Origin: Odobenus rosmarus divergens
Lineage: Eukaryota; Chordata; Mammalia; Carnivora; Odobenidae
Length of the DNA stretch: 64,000 bases
Assembly: GCF_000321225.1 (NCBI RefSeq)
Contig: NW_004450478.1
Coordinates: forward strand, 893,315 to 957,314
Direction: 5' to 3'
The notes under the pieces: model-generated
Databases searched by the model: none
What the model saw: the letters and a program-made list of their open reading frames with translations, nothing else
What the model was told of the DNA's origin: nothing
In this document: piece by piece, positions 1-10,331 of the stretch
How the letters are laid out: each line of letters starts with the position of its first letter
Position numbering within the stretch: the stretch's first letter is position 1
Program-made: the position numbers and the translations under genes

Positions 1-178
1 GGGTTCTAGAGGGGAGGGGGTTGGGAGGATGGGTTAGCCCGGTGATGGGTATTAAAGAGAGCATGTTCTGCATGGAGCCCTGGGTGTTATACACAAACAA
101 TGAATCATGGAACACTACATCAAAAACTAATGATGTATGGTGATTAACATGACATAATAAAAAAAGTAAAAACTTTTA
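1..178 (+). mobile_element. 3' end of a carnivore LINE-1 (truncated)
   Basis: This matches the 3' UTR of the young carnivore L1 lineage: a G-rich tract after GGGTTCTAGAGG, then a conserved end with AATCATGGAACACTACATC and GGTGATTAACATGACATAAT, and an A-rich tail. The same tail recurs at 45371-45588, 58223-58290 and, inverted, at 16278-16363. It carries no ORF2 sequence. The window edge hides the 5' end, so its true length and its left TSD cannot be judged. A SINE landed just past its tail. Confidence 0.85.
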
Positions 179-189
179 AAAGCCAATAA

Positions 190-330
190 TTTTTTAAATA
201 TTTTATTTATTTATTGGGGGTGTGAAGGAACAGAGGGGGAAGGAGAAGGACAAGCAGACAATGCCCAATGCGGGGCTCAATCCCACAACCCTGAGATCAT
301 GACCTCAATCAAAAGCCACCCAGGTGCCCC
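190..330 (-). mobile_element. Carnivore tRNA-derived SINE (CAN/SINEC), reverse
   Basis: Reverse copy of the carnivore tRNA-Lys-type SINE. The T-rich tail lies at the left, then a purine-rich (reverse CT) block, then the reversed tRNA-like head ending GCCACCCAGGTGCCCC. It is flanked by a 13-bp TSD, TAAAAGCCAATAA, at 177-189 and 331-343. The divergence from the consensus suggests moderate age. Confidence 0.88.
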
Positions 331-442
331 TAAAAGCCAATAAATTACTAATTTTATCAAATGTCAACCCTCGGGTACCTATCTTTTTTAATAATCTTGT
401 GAGCAAATGGGGAGTCTGCAAAAAATTAAAAAAATTTAAAAA

Positions 443-627
443 GGGCGCCTGGGTGGCTCAGTCGTTAAGCGTCTTCCTTCGGCTGAGGTCATGATCCCAG
501 GGTCCTGGGATCGAGTCCCATATTGGGCTCCCCGCTCGCAGGAAGCCTGCTTCGCCCTCTCCCACTCCCCCTGCTTGTGTTCCTGCTCTCGCTGTCTCTC
601 TCTCCGTCAAATAAATAAATAAAATCT
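443..627 (+). mobile_element. Carnivore tRNA-derived SINE (CAN/SINEC)
   Basis: Full-length SINE with the head GGGCGCCTGGGTGGCTCAGT, a B-box-like GGATCGAGTCCC, a CT-rich middle and a tail containing AATAAATAAATAAAATC. An A/T-rich 17-bp duplication (TTAAAAAAATTTAAAAA) lies at 426-442 and 628-644. The repeat is low complexity, so the right boundary is fuzzy. This SINE contributes no gene. Confidence 0.92.
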
Positions 628-644
628 TTAAAAAAATTTAAAAA

Positions 645-947
645 AATAACATTGCCATACATACAGATTGTCTTCAGGAAAAAAGAAGGGAAAAAAAACG
701 CAGTTATGTGATCGTCTCAGGTGCAAGCTGAACTAGCCAGTTTTTTCAAGGTGCACCATTTTTATCTGAAAGAACAACTGCTAAATAAACTATGATTGTT
801 CAGATTTGGCTATCTGGCTGATATGTTGAAATTGAATCAGTTCCTATCTTCAAGGAAAACACCTGACAGTATTTGTTGACAATAATAAAATTCAGGTAAA
901 TGTAAAAAAAGTTGGAAAACTAGCATCTACTGCTGTAAGCTTGTCAT
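645..947. other. Single-copy AT-rich spacer
   Basis: No repeat, ORF or regulatory signature recognised between two SINEs. Confidence 0.5.
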
Positions 948-958
948 CTAATAAAGAC

Positions 959-1150
959 TTTTTTTTAAAGATTTTATTTAGTTTTTTGTCAGAGAGAACA
1001 CAAGCAGGGGGAGCAGCAGGCAGAGCAGGTAGAGGGAGAAGCAGGCTCTCCGCCAAGCAAGGAGCCCGATGCGGGACTCGATCCCAGGACCCTGGGATCA
1101 CGACCTGAGCTGAAGGCAGACACTTAACTGACTGAGCCACCCAGGCGTCC
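959..1150 (-). mobile_element. Carnivore tRNA-derived SINE, reverse
   Basis: Inverted SINE with an 11-bp TSD (CTAATAAAGAC at 948-958 and 1151-1161). The T-rich tail is at the left and the reversed head GAGCCACCCAGGCGTCCC at the right. A 92-codon minus-strand reading frame at 892-1170 is almost entirely this SINE read through its tRNA-like head (peptide WVAQSVKCLPSAQ), so it is not a gene. Confidence 0.93.
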
Positions 1151-1387
1151 CTAATAAAGACATTCTTCACGAGATTGGAATGATACTTTTAAAAAATGTG
1201 ACTTTTTGATTTAGTATAATGAGATATGTCAACATTTGGAAAATCTGTATTTCAATGAATCAATATTTTCCAAGTGGCCAGTGGATGATTTTTCATAATT
1301 ATGCATGAATAGAAGATCCATTCAAAGTGAAAACTAGACCAATGGATTTTAACATTACAGAGTTCTAAAATTTCACTGATCTGCGTA

Positions 1388-1990
1388 GTAGTTCCATAGG
1401 GCTGTCATAACAAAAATGCCACGGGCTGGGTGGGGTAAACAAGAGAAATTTATCTTCTCACAGTTCTGAAGGCTGTTAAGTTCAAGATCGATGTGCTGAC
1501 AAATATGATTTCTCCTGAGTCCTCTTGCCTTGGCTTACAGTTAGCTACCCTGTCCTGTCTTCATTCAGCCTTTTCTCTGTGAACGTATGTGACCCTGGTA
1601 TCTTCCCCTTCTTATAGAGACATCAGTCAGATTAGATTAGGGCTGTACCCTTATGACATCATTTAATCTTAATTGCCTTTTTATTTTATTTTTTTAAGAT
1701 TTATTTATTTATTTGAGAGAGAGCGCGTGCGCACACAGGAGGAATGGGCAGAGGGAGAGGAAGAGAGAAACTAAGCAGATTCCACGCTGAGCGCCAAGCA
1801 CAACGCAGAGCTCTAGCTCAGGACCCTGAGAGCCTGACCTGAGCCAAAACCAAGAGTGGGAAGCCTCACTGACTGTGCCACCCAGGCACCCCTTAATTGC
1901 CTCTTTGTAGCCCTATTTCCAAGTGCAGTCACACTGGGGGTTAAGGCTTCAACATATGAATTTTACAGTACACAATTCCGCCCATAACAA
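1388..1990 (+). repeat. Ancient mammalian interspersed repeat split by a SINE
   Basis: This is a relic of a common mammalian repeat, with GGGCTGTCATAACAAAAATGCC near its start, TCTCACAGTTCTGAAGGCTG, TTAGGGCTGTACCCTTATGAC and an end near CACAATTCCGCCCATAACA. Related relics occur at 29270-29830 and 31685-32130. I recognise the family as widespread but cannot name it with confidence (old L1-type 3' end or MER element). A SINE interrupts it at 1679-1891. Confidence 0.6.
1679..1891 (-). mobile_element. Older carnivore SINE, reverse, inside ancient repeat
   Basis: Inverted SINE with a TTTAAGATTTATTTATTTATT tail-side block, a GAGAGAG purine stretch and the reversed head TGCCACCCAGGCACCCC. An 11-bp TSD (CTTAATTGCCT) lies at 1668-1678 and 1892-1902. 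Removing the element rejoins the surrounding ancient repeat, which confirms the insertion. Confidence 0.9.
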
Positions 1991-3204
1991 TGTGTTTTCA
2001 GATTCTGCATGGAAATCAACTCTTAAGCCTCTACCAGTTGCCAAGTTTTAGTGTAATATCAAAGAAGAATATCCATAAGTACATAATAAGGCTATTGAAA
2101 TATTCATCTCTTTCCCAGCTATTTCCTTAACATACTTCAACCAAAACAGTGTATCATAAGAGGTTGATTGCAGATATGAGTATCCAGCTCTCTTCTATTA
2201 AGCCACACATTTGTAAAAAAAATAAATAAATAAATACAATGTACAAAAATGTACAACACTCTTCCACTAAATTTTTATTTTCAAAGATATTTATCCTAAA
2301 AACATGTTAATAGGCAATGACATTTTTACTGTTTTTAATGAATTAAAAAATGTCTGTCTTAATAGCTAACACACTAAGTATCAGTAAATACAGCACACAT
2401 AAATAAAAGCTCTTCATTCCTCACTAATTTCTAAGTGTCCAGAAGGTTATTAAGACAAAAAGTTTAACATCTAAGGCTCTGGAATACTAGCTTGGATATT
2501 GGACATGTAGATTTAGAACTTGTGTTCATCCTGAAGATGATTCATCAAAGTCAAAGAACAAGTAAGAAGAAATCACTATCTGATTTAAAAAAAAAAAAAA
2601 AGCAAGCTTGAGGAGTACCTGTATTTAAAGGCCAGATGGAGGATGAGCTGGCAAAGAAGAATGACAAGAAAAGCCTACTTTTTTGTTCCATACTGTGCTG
2701 AAATCTAGTTACACAGAAAAAAAATAAATGTGACCCATGCCTTCACTGAGCTTATAGGGCAATGGGAAAGAGGGGAAAAACAACTTTTTCTGAAAGTTTC
2801 AGGAAACTAGTTTCAAGGAGGGAGTGGTGTCCCAGACTGCAGAGAATTTCTGTTCAGTAAGGACAGAAAAGTACTGCTTGTAGCGTCAGGGAGGTTGCTT
2901 ACCGTGAGCTTGTTGAAAGTAACCAGTGGGCTGCAGTGGGGGAGGGATGAGTGCGAGACCCTGATGCTTCTGCCCTTCCAGGATTCAGGGAATGGATTAT
3001 CTCAGATGGGAAAGGAGAGTTGTTCAGCACCTTTGGGGAAAGGAAAGCTTCTGGGTTACTCCGCATAATCATTATTTTTGTTGCCCGTAACCCTAAGTTT
3101 CATATTTACTATACATAACTAAGACTTGTACTTTGACATTATCTCGCACTGCATTTGAATTATGTCTGTTGATAGATATCAAAGATTGCTCACTTTAACC
3201 ATTT
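1991..3204. other. Single-copy sequence, no gene seen
   Basis: AT-rich unique sequence with an A-homopolymer near 2585-2600. One roughly 50-codon open frame follows an acceptor-like TTTTCAG at about 2000 but has no credible donor. Nothing here is supported as a feature. Confidence 0.4.
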
Positions 3205-3252
3205 CTCCCCCCCCTCCTCCCTCCTTCCTTCCTTCTCTCTCCCCCCGCCCCC
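3205..3252 (+). repeat. Polypyrimidine tract
   Basis: A C/T-only run of nearly 50 bases (C-runs, CTCC, CTTCC units) interrupted by a single G. Mirror-symmetric polypurine/polypyrimidine DNA of this kind can form triplex structures. The 111-codon minus-strand frame at 3195-3530 ends in Gly/Arg repeats made only by this tract. Confidence 0.75.
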
Positions 3253-3537
3253 ATACACAGTCTTCTGTTCCCAACTCTTCCTAAGAGCTTAGATATATGC
3301 AGTGTTAGGAGGGTTATTACTTTATACAACAGCAAAAGTCTCTGTTGCTCAGTTCTAATTCCTAAAATACATGGCCTCAGGTTGAATCCACATTTAACTC
3401 CAATAGATGTGTGCTCATTCATCCAAGATATGTCTTCTGAATCAACTGAAACTTTTATATTTTCACTCTGAAAGGCCTTCAAGTATTTGAAGACAGTCAG
3501 TACTTGTTCCTTTAGTATTTTGTCACCCAATATAAAT
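3253..3537. other. Single-copy spacer
   Basis: No recognisable repeat or gene. The long minus-strand frame across it has no domain or codon signature I recognise. Confidence 0.4.
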
Positions 3538-3549
3538 ATCAGCAGTTTT

Positions 3550-3721
3550 GGGCACCTGGGTGGCTCAGATGGTTAAGCGTCTGCCTTCGGCTCAGGTCAT
3601 GATCCCAGGGTCCTGGGATCGAGTGCCGCATCAGGCTCCCTGCTCCTTGGGAGCCTGCTTCTCCCTCTGCCTCTCTCTCTCTCTCTCATGAATAAATAAA
3701 TAAAATCTTTAAAAAAAAAAA
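3550..3721 (+). mobile_element. Carnivore tRNA-derived SINE
   Basis: Head GGCACCTGGGTGGCTCAGAT, a B-box-like GGATCGAGTGCC, a short CT-rich middle and tail AATAAATAAATAAAATC plus A12. A perfect 12-bp TSD (ATCAGCAGTTTT) lies at 3538-3549 and 3722-3733. Confidence 0.94.
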
Positions 3722-4044
3722 ATCAGCAGTTTTTCCAAGCAGTTCTCAGATGAGAAGATTTTCAATACTTCACCCATCCTGATAGCTCCTCTCAAGACAT
3801 ATCCTGGTATATTAATGCCTCTATAAAACTGCCCAGAATTGCATACTGTATTTTCAGGTGTGTTTGCTGTTATATATGTACATTGGTACTATTGACATAG
3901 ACACTACATTTTTCTAGATAACCCAAGAAAGCTCCCTATCAATGTATGTATCATATCAGTGGATTTATTTGGCTAGCATGGCATGGATGATGCTCAGTTT
4001 TGAAGAGGCCTGTCAGGGAAATGGAGTACTAGCCATACCTCTTA

Positions 4045-4085
4045 CATGTGTGTGTGTATGCATACATATGTGTGTGTTATATACA
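4045..4085 (+). repeat. Imperfect TG/TA microsatellite
   Basis: Alternating TG and TA dinucleotides, degenerate. Confidence 0.7.
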
Positions 4086-4269
4086 CAGCACTTTTAGAAA
4101 GTTACTTGAAAATATCTTTTAAGAGAAATGAAAATAGTCATAACTTTTTACCAAGTAACATCATTCCTGATAATTAATTTTATAGAGATAATTTTTAACA
4201 AGGGAAGACCCCTCTGTAGTTGCCTTAGCTTGAACCTGATTGTCTCTCCATTGGAGAATTATTTGTCTC

Positions 4270-5080
4270 ATCTGCAGTCCCTTCTTTGTCGATCTGTCCA
4301 CTGCATTATCCTCAGACTTCTTCTAAGTCCAAATTTAATCACTTCATGTGCTACTTCAAAACGTTTCATGGTTCCCCATCAGTTGCAAAGCCAAACCCCC
4401 TAACCTGACTTCCATGGCGTTTCCTAGTCTGGATGGTGCCCATGTCTCTACCTCTATCTTCTACCACTCCCAGCTGTTCCTCCAGGCTTCAGTCACACTG
4501 AAGGGGTGGGTCTCATGCCTTTAGCTGGGACTTTTCAAAGATAGCAGGAAGGAGATTTGGAAGCTTCTTCAAACTATAATGTCCTTCTCACCTTTCTCAG
4601 AGATGTTCACATCCCCCTACCAGAGATGGGGACCCCTTGTTGAGTGTGACTGCAGTGACAAATCATTGCTAATACCCAGGAGATGTCATGACTCCTAGTT
4701 AAAGTAAAATAGGCAAAGATGGAGCAGCACTGTGTGCTGTATAAACCCAAAGCTTCCTTCAAAATTCTGCACAAATACGACCTCTTCTTTAAAGCCCTGC
4801 CTGGCTCCTATCATCAGGGATTCCAATGTATATTATATTGGTTTGAACTGTATCAAATGGGCTATTATTTGGTCTTTTTGGTGCTAAGGGAACTCTGTAT
4901 GGTTGAGTGTACTTGTAGATCTGAGGACACATGTCACTGCGTTTAATCCTTTGTTTATAAGTCTATCTCCTACTTAGACTATACGTCTGGAGCGTAGAAA
5001 CCATGTTGTATCCCTGACAACCAGCAGTCTTGCCTGACTTCTAGTAAGTGCTCCTAAATGAGTATTGAATGAAATGATGA
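4270..5080 (+). repeat. L2 LINE relic, interrupted
   Basis: 4270-4500 matches the L2 3' region (TTTCATGGTTCCCCATCAGT, then CAGCTGTTCCTCCAGGCTTC), and 4755-5080 matches the terminal part (CTCTTCTTTAAAGCCCTGCC through GAGTATTGAATGAAAT). The 240-bp piece between, 4501-4754, does not fit L2 well and may be an old insertion or a diverged stretch. The 91- and 75-codon frames here are chance openings in the relic. Confidence 0.6.
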
Positions 5081-5400
5081 TTAGTAAAAACAATTAACCT
5101 AATTCTAAACATAGAAGAATGATGGCCTTTTACAATCATCAAAAGTAAGTTCAGTATTAAGAACATGAGCAAACATGAAATCATATGGTATAACAACAAG
5201 GTTAAAATATAAGAGCATCGTTTATGCAAATAGACAAAATATGTAAAGAAACATGAATATAAGAAGTGTTAGAGTGAGTGATGAGATTATGACTATCTAA
5301 TATTAAAATTATGTTTTTTTAACTAATATTTTTAAAAGAAATACATTTTTAAGCTTTTGTTAAATGTAGGTTAAGTGTGTGTCATACTATTTACTCACTG

Positions 5401-5505
5401 TTGAGGGCATAGAATGTCTTAAATCTTTGCATCTCCTTACATTCTACACAATGCATGTGTGCCATAGATGATCAATAACCATCTGTTAAATGAATGGAAA
5501 ATTTA
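5401..5505 (+). repeat. L2 3' tail fragment
   Basis: Resembles the L2 terminus: GAGGGCATAGAATGTCTTAA, then GATCAATAACCATCTGTTAA and ATGAATGG. Strongly diverged and short. Confidence 0.5.
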
Positions 5506-7689
5506 AGTGCCCAAATTATACGTAAGAGAAGTAATAGCCAGAAAATATTTTGTTAAGGGAATTCAATGATTCAAAGCCTAGCTTGCTTCATTGCATTAAG
5601 AAGTACTGGTGAAACAAGTAAAAATGGGTCCAGTATAGTTGGATGTCTTACTCTCTCACACTGCCCAGCTGGATCCTAAGGGTAGGGTGGTTGTGAGGCC
5701 ACACCTCCAGGGAGAGTTGGACTAAACCACAGAAGGGATCTGCCAAAGGAAAGATGGAAAGTCCTTGCTGGTTTTTGACTTTTTTTTTTTTCCTTTTGTG
5801 CTGTGGGTGAAATTATCAAAGGAATGAAACAGGTGTGTCCATGCCTGGAATTCCCATCTCCTTGAGTGCTGTCGGTATAGTTTCCATAGATGCCTGGGGC
5901 ACCTGAAGAATGGAGCTTCTGAGCCCTGGTTGTGAACACCATCTCTCCTAAGCAGGGCCTCTTGGTACTTGGGTCTGAGCAGAGGCTATGGTTCTAGAAA
6001 ACACCATTGCTTCCTGGTTTCTGTTTTCTTTCTCACATCTTTATCCCTCTGTACCTGTTTTCTCCCCTGTGAACAATGCATGAATTCAAATGCAATGAAA
6101 CACAGTGGCGGCTACACTGAAAGGAGAAATGGTTGAATCAAGGGCTCCTGTTCTGGCTGGAATTTATTGCTTATTTGCCTTTGGACAGTGGCCTCTTGTA
6201 GGGATACAACCGAGAGAGACTGTCAAAGCTCATGGGTCCCAATGTGACGCTTTGACCTAATTAGTTTATTTTCACTGTTGTGTGAAAAGATCCTAGAGAA
6301 AAAATAGACCTTTCCAGGTGTGAGTTATTACCCCAAAATAGCATTTCCCACCTGCACTAGTCTGTGATCATTGTCCATTAGTAGATGTCAGAGGACACAT
6401 TGTCTTCTAGTCAAGACTTACAGGACTGGCAGACTTTTTTTTTTTTTTCCAAAAAGGAATGTCATATATATGCATGGTAGAAAACTATTCACATCCAATC
6501 TGTAGGGGGAAACATGAATAATTTGTCTTGCAAATATTAAAATTTATATGTAGAATAGAAAAAATAAATTTAAGGCTAGCTAACCCTCCCATTCCTTCTA
6601 GTTTGCAGTATGTTTTAGAAAGCCAATGTTTCTTAAAATTTAAAGGTTACTAGATACAAAGTAAGGAAGTTATCTCATTTTTATAGGAAATAGTATAAAG
6701 TATAATGTAATGATTGCAATAAAGGAAGACCCTTATTTAAAAATTGTCATTCATACAACTTAGAACTAATCAAAACTCAGTTTGAATATTAATAGTAATG
6801 CATAATAATAATTATTATTATACAGTTTTAAGAGGGATCTAAAGCATTAAACAGAACTACAGTTTCTTCTGGCATATATAACCTTTTAGGTATGTATAAC
6901 CAGCCTCATTGCAGCCCATCCTCTCTGCTCTTTCCCCTTTTTCCTTTCCAGTGGCATATGTCTATCTGTTTGATATTTGGGCAATGGATGTGTTTTCTCC
7001 ACTCTCCTAAGAGAGTTGGCTGCATCATTAAGGTACTGTGCACTATATTAAGGAAAATTAAGGTCCAGAATTTAGTATCTGCAGTCTGTGATACCTGGTC
7101 GAATCAGATGAAAATGTTAAGAATTTGGTCTAAGAGTAGAGTGGAAAGGCTGACATGCTGACCAAAATCAATTACAATAGGACTACAGACTTGAGACCTA
7201 TAGTGCCTGAAACCAAAATAAAGAGACACGTGAACAGTAAGAAAGGAAGACCATGAAACTTTAATATACTTTTGAGATTGATAAACTATCGTTATCATAT
7301 ATATAAAGAGTATATTATTTCTAGTAAAAATTGGCCTTCATCATTGTTGACAAGCTTAAGAGGAGTAAAAGGAAAAAATAAAGTACAAAGGAAACACAGG
7401 AAAGAGTAGACAAATATTCTCATAGTCGATTTGAGATATACCATGATTACGGGATGAAGGGTAATCTTCAAATAATTATGATATGTAGTTTAGTTAAGAA
7501 ACAGTAGTAGGTAAATAAAATAGTAAGGTATATTATGTAAATACAATAGTTAGAATGTAGTATTTGATTAATACAACTCTTTGTCCTATATGTCATTTGT
7601 AGACTCGTAGCAGAGAGAAATCTCCGTGTATAAGTTCAGGTCTTCAAGTATGCGAGAAAGAGTTTTCTGAATTTTTCTCTAGCTGAATT
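5506..7689. other. Single-copy region, no gene seen
   Basis: About 2.2 kb without a clear repeat apart from T-runs near 5780 and 6435 and an ATT-rich patch at 6800. The stretch 6100-6370 is less AT-rich, contains CTAATTAG, and could be conserved non-coding DNA. At 6923-6951 a long pyrimidine tract ends in CAG and is followed by an open frame to 7032, but the donor there (AAG|GTACTG) is poor. Confidence 0.35.
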
Positions 7690-8128
7690 TAATTTGTATT
7701 CTGGGCCCCAGTTTCATCAAGTGACAGAAACTCAGTCTCAGTCAGCCCTAACTGACTCTCCTCCAGGACTATGTCTACAAAATGCCAGGTGGGGGGCCTT
7801 CTGGCCATCAGTGTCATCATCTCTCCCTGCCGGCACCCACGGAGACTTCCTCCTATCTGTCTGGTCTGTGGTCCCTGGTCCCTGCAGGTGGCCACAGCAG
7901 CCTCCTCATCCTTGTCCTCGTTGCAAGGACGCATTGGGCCTGCAGGCTCTCTGTGCATTCTCACTGGAGGAATCTTGCTTCTCTCGTACTGCTCTAGGGT
8001 ACAGAAAACTCGATGAGCTGCTCTCAGCCCACATGCCTCATCAGATCTTGCTTTTAGAGAGCCGCAATTCACCTGAAATTTTTGTCATTCTCTCCCAACA
8101 CTGGGGCTTGTTCTGTGGACATCAGTAA
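7690..8128. other. GC-rich block with overlapping ORFs on both strands
   Basis: A roughly 400-bp island of higher GC and several CpGs in AT-rich surroundings. It is open for 144 codons on the plus strand (7694-8128) and 127 codons on the minus strand (7689-8072). I recognise no domain in either protein; the minus-strand product has acidic and arginine-rich stretches but no motif. Possible explanations are an old retrocopy or LTR fragment, a GC-biased conserved element, or chance. I do not call a gene. Confidence 0.35.
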
Positions 8129-8205
8129 AGCAAGCAATCTTTCTTAATGATGTCACAAACATTAAAATCCTTCTTTCTTGTTTCTCATTTTCTTTCTCTT
8201 CCTAG

Positions 8206-8335
8206 CCTTTGAAATTTTGCCCTGGCGAGAGATTTGAGATAGAAAGAACAACTTCTATTTACTCACTCTGCACTCTTCCAAATCTTTTGGATTTTGAAAC
8301 TCAAAATCTAATCCTAAGTCTTATTTCTAATGTTG
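8206..8335 (+). other. Exon-like segment (low confidence)
   Basis: A roughly 35-base pyrimidine tract ending in CCTAG precedes 130 bases open in one frame (peptide begins PLKFCPGERFEIERTT, ends LISNVGN). It is followed by a GTAACT donor-like site, with an in-frame stop just beyond. It lies 80 bases after the GC-rich block, but I find no partner exon in frame. It may be a pseudo-exon. Confidence 0.15.
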
Positions 8336-8399
8336 GTAACTAATTAATACAATAAGTATGGAACATTCTAACCATCTGAGTCAGGGGAAGAGGCATAAG

Positions 8400-10097
8400 A
8401 TTAAAAATATAGCACAGACAGAAGTTACATTGGTAATATAATAATATACTAACCTCTTAGAGATAATTTTCGAGTAATCAGATAAAATTAATGAAACCTA
8501 TATTATGTATTTACATATATGATACTGAACAATATAGTGATATATTTATTTTACCTATATCCATATCAGGTACTGAATTAAACAGCAAATATATTTCTAG
8601 ATTTGAAACTATTTTTTTTTTGGAGTAACCATTGAAAATAAACTGAAGCTATCACATTAGAATGCAGCTCTATGTAGTCAAATTCTGAATGGCTAAGCAA
8701 ACATGATCCAACTTTATCTGAAAATAAATTTTCGAGTGCCTTTGGGAATGCGTGCCTCTTAGATAATGCTCCCTAAAAATCACTTCTCTGACTTGAGGAA
8801 TTAGAAATTGAAGAGCAGAGATTCTGGATTGTGCTACATAAGGAAAGTCTAGAAGGTTTAGCTTTCATTTTGCTCATAGAAGGTAAGGCACATGCTTTGG
8901 AAACCAGATGAGCGACTGCCATGCTTGGCAAGTTATTAGGAAACTGAGAAGACTTTATAGAGGGGCAGCCCACCTCCAAACAAAGGTGTCGGTAGGCAAC
9001 CTCATTTTTCTCCAGGAAACAGTTTTGAATGTGTGGCAGCATGTGATCAAGTGCTTAATTTAATATCCAGAATCTCACTTCATAGATAAAGGAGCTATGA
9101 GAAAACTTCAATCCAGATGTTATCAGAAATTGGCCACAGTGATAGAACAATTTCCTGTTGCTTTCCTGGAACATCTTATAGTCATTGGTAAGATTCTTGT
9201 TGTAGTCATTTGATAATAATGTATTTGTTTTATTCCGCCTTGAATGGAATCATTTTATATAGGTCAATTTAAATAATGTTTTCCAAGCATTAAGGCAATA
9301 ATCAGATAGAGAAAGAGATAGAGAGATGGGTAGATATAGACACTTAGGTATCTAGACCTTCACAAAGACATTCATAGGTTCTAAGGTCCGTTTGTTTTTA
9401 TTCTTTTTATTGTGGCTACTTTATGATCAGAATAGTAATAAAACCATGTAACATGCACAACGAGAATTCCTGCAGTCCAGTTAAATCTAAAATGATTCAA
9501 AATCATAAGGTCATATATTAAAAAATATATCGTGAGAATGGGAAATGGGCTGCCACGATATCTCTGTCTCCTTTGATTCTTGTGGCACTAAATAAATCAG
9601 ATTTTATTGAGTACATTCAGCCTGACTCATAGCTTGTTTTTATTCATTTGCAATTCATATATATAGTTATTGAAATTATAAGCCATGTTATATTGTTTTA
9701 AACAGCTTTTTTTCTATAACATTCATGCACTCCTCAATTCACAGTACTTATCTTCTTATTCATGTCAGACAGAACCTTTGTTCTAGAAACTTTAACCTTG
9801 TTCATTCTGGCTGGATCTTAGTTCAAGAAGGCCAATAGTGGGCTAGTCGTGCCTGATGTTTCTTTGCTCCATAGATGAACTATTAGGCTGAGAACATCAA
9901 GCCTCTACTTTATTAAGAAAGCAGACATTATATTTTGAAAGGGATTGAACTTTGAATTGCATTTTAGGGAAAATTAGGGTACACTATCCTGCAAATATAT
10001 GTTGCAGGCACCATGTTTAAGGAAATAATTGAAATAGATTTTTTTTCAAGGATCTAGAGCCTACCAAGTAGAATAGAGTTTAAATTGGTGTTGAGTC
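8400..10097. other. Single-copy AT-rich region
   Basis: No identifiable repeat or gene. It contains a degenerate GATA/GAGA patch at 9305-9340. A minus-strand 89-codon frame (8773-9042) has no recognisable domain. Confidence 0.4.
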
Positions 10098-10113
10098 AAA
10101 GGATCTTCTCTTA

Positions 10114-10315
10114 GGGCGCCTGGGTGGCTCAGTTGGTTAAGCGACTGCCTTCGGCTCAGGTCATGATCCTGGAGTCCCTGGATCGAGTCCCGCATCGGGC
10201 TCCCTGCTCAGTAGGGGGTCTGCTTCTCCCTCTGACCCTCCCCCCTCTCATGTGCTCTCTCTCTCTCTCTCTCTCACTCTCTCAAATAAATAAATAAAAT
10301 CTTTAAAAAGAAAAA
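10114..10315 (+). mobile_element. Young carnivore SINE with perfect 16-bp TSD
   Basis: Full-length element with the head GGGCGCCTGGGTGGCTCAGT, the diagnostic GATCCTGGAGTCCCTGGATC, a CT-repeat middle and a canonical tail. The TSD AAAGGATCTTCTCTTA is identical at 10098-10113 and 10316-10331. It is nearly identical to the copy at 53023-53218, which points to a recently active subfamily. Confidence 0.96.
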
Positions 10316-10331
10316 AAAGGATCTTCTCTTA

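Noticed and set aside
443..520. tRNA gene-like A and B boxes
   Set aside because: They belong to a tRNA-derived SINE head; no cloverleaf with a 3' acceptor stem, and many dispersed copies exist.
892..1170. 92-codon minus-strand ORF
   Set aside because: It is the tRNA-like head and body of an inverted carnivore SINE with a TSD.
6952..7032. Exon-like segment after a very strong pyrimidine tract at 6923-6951
   Set aside because: Donor AAG|GTACTG is poor and the second frame stops early; best treated as a pseudo-exon.
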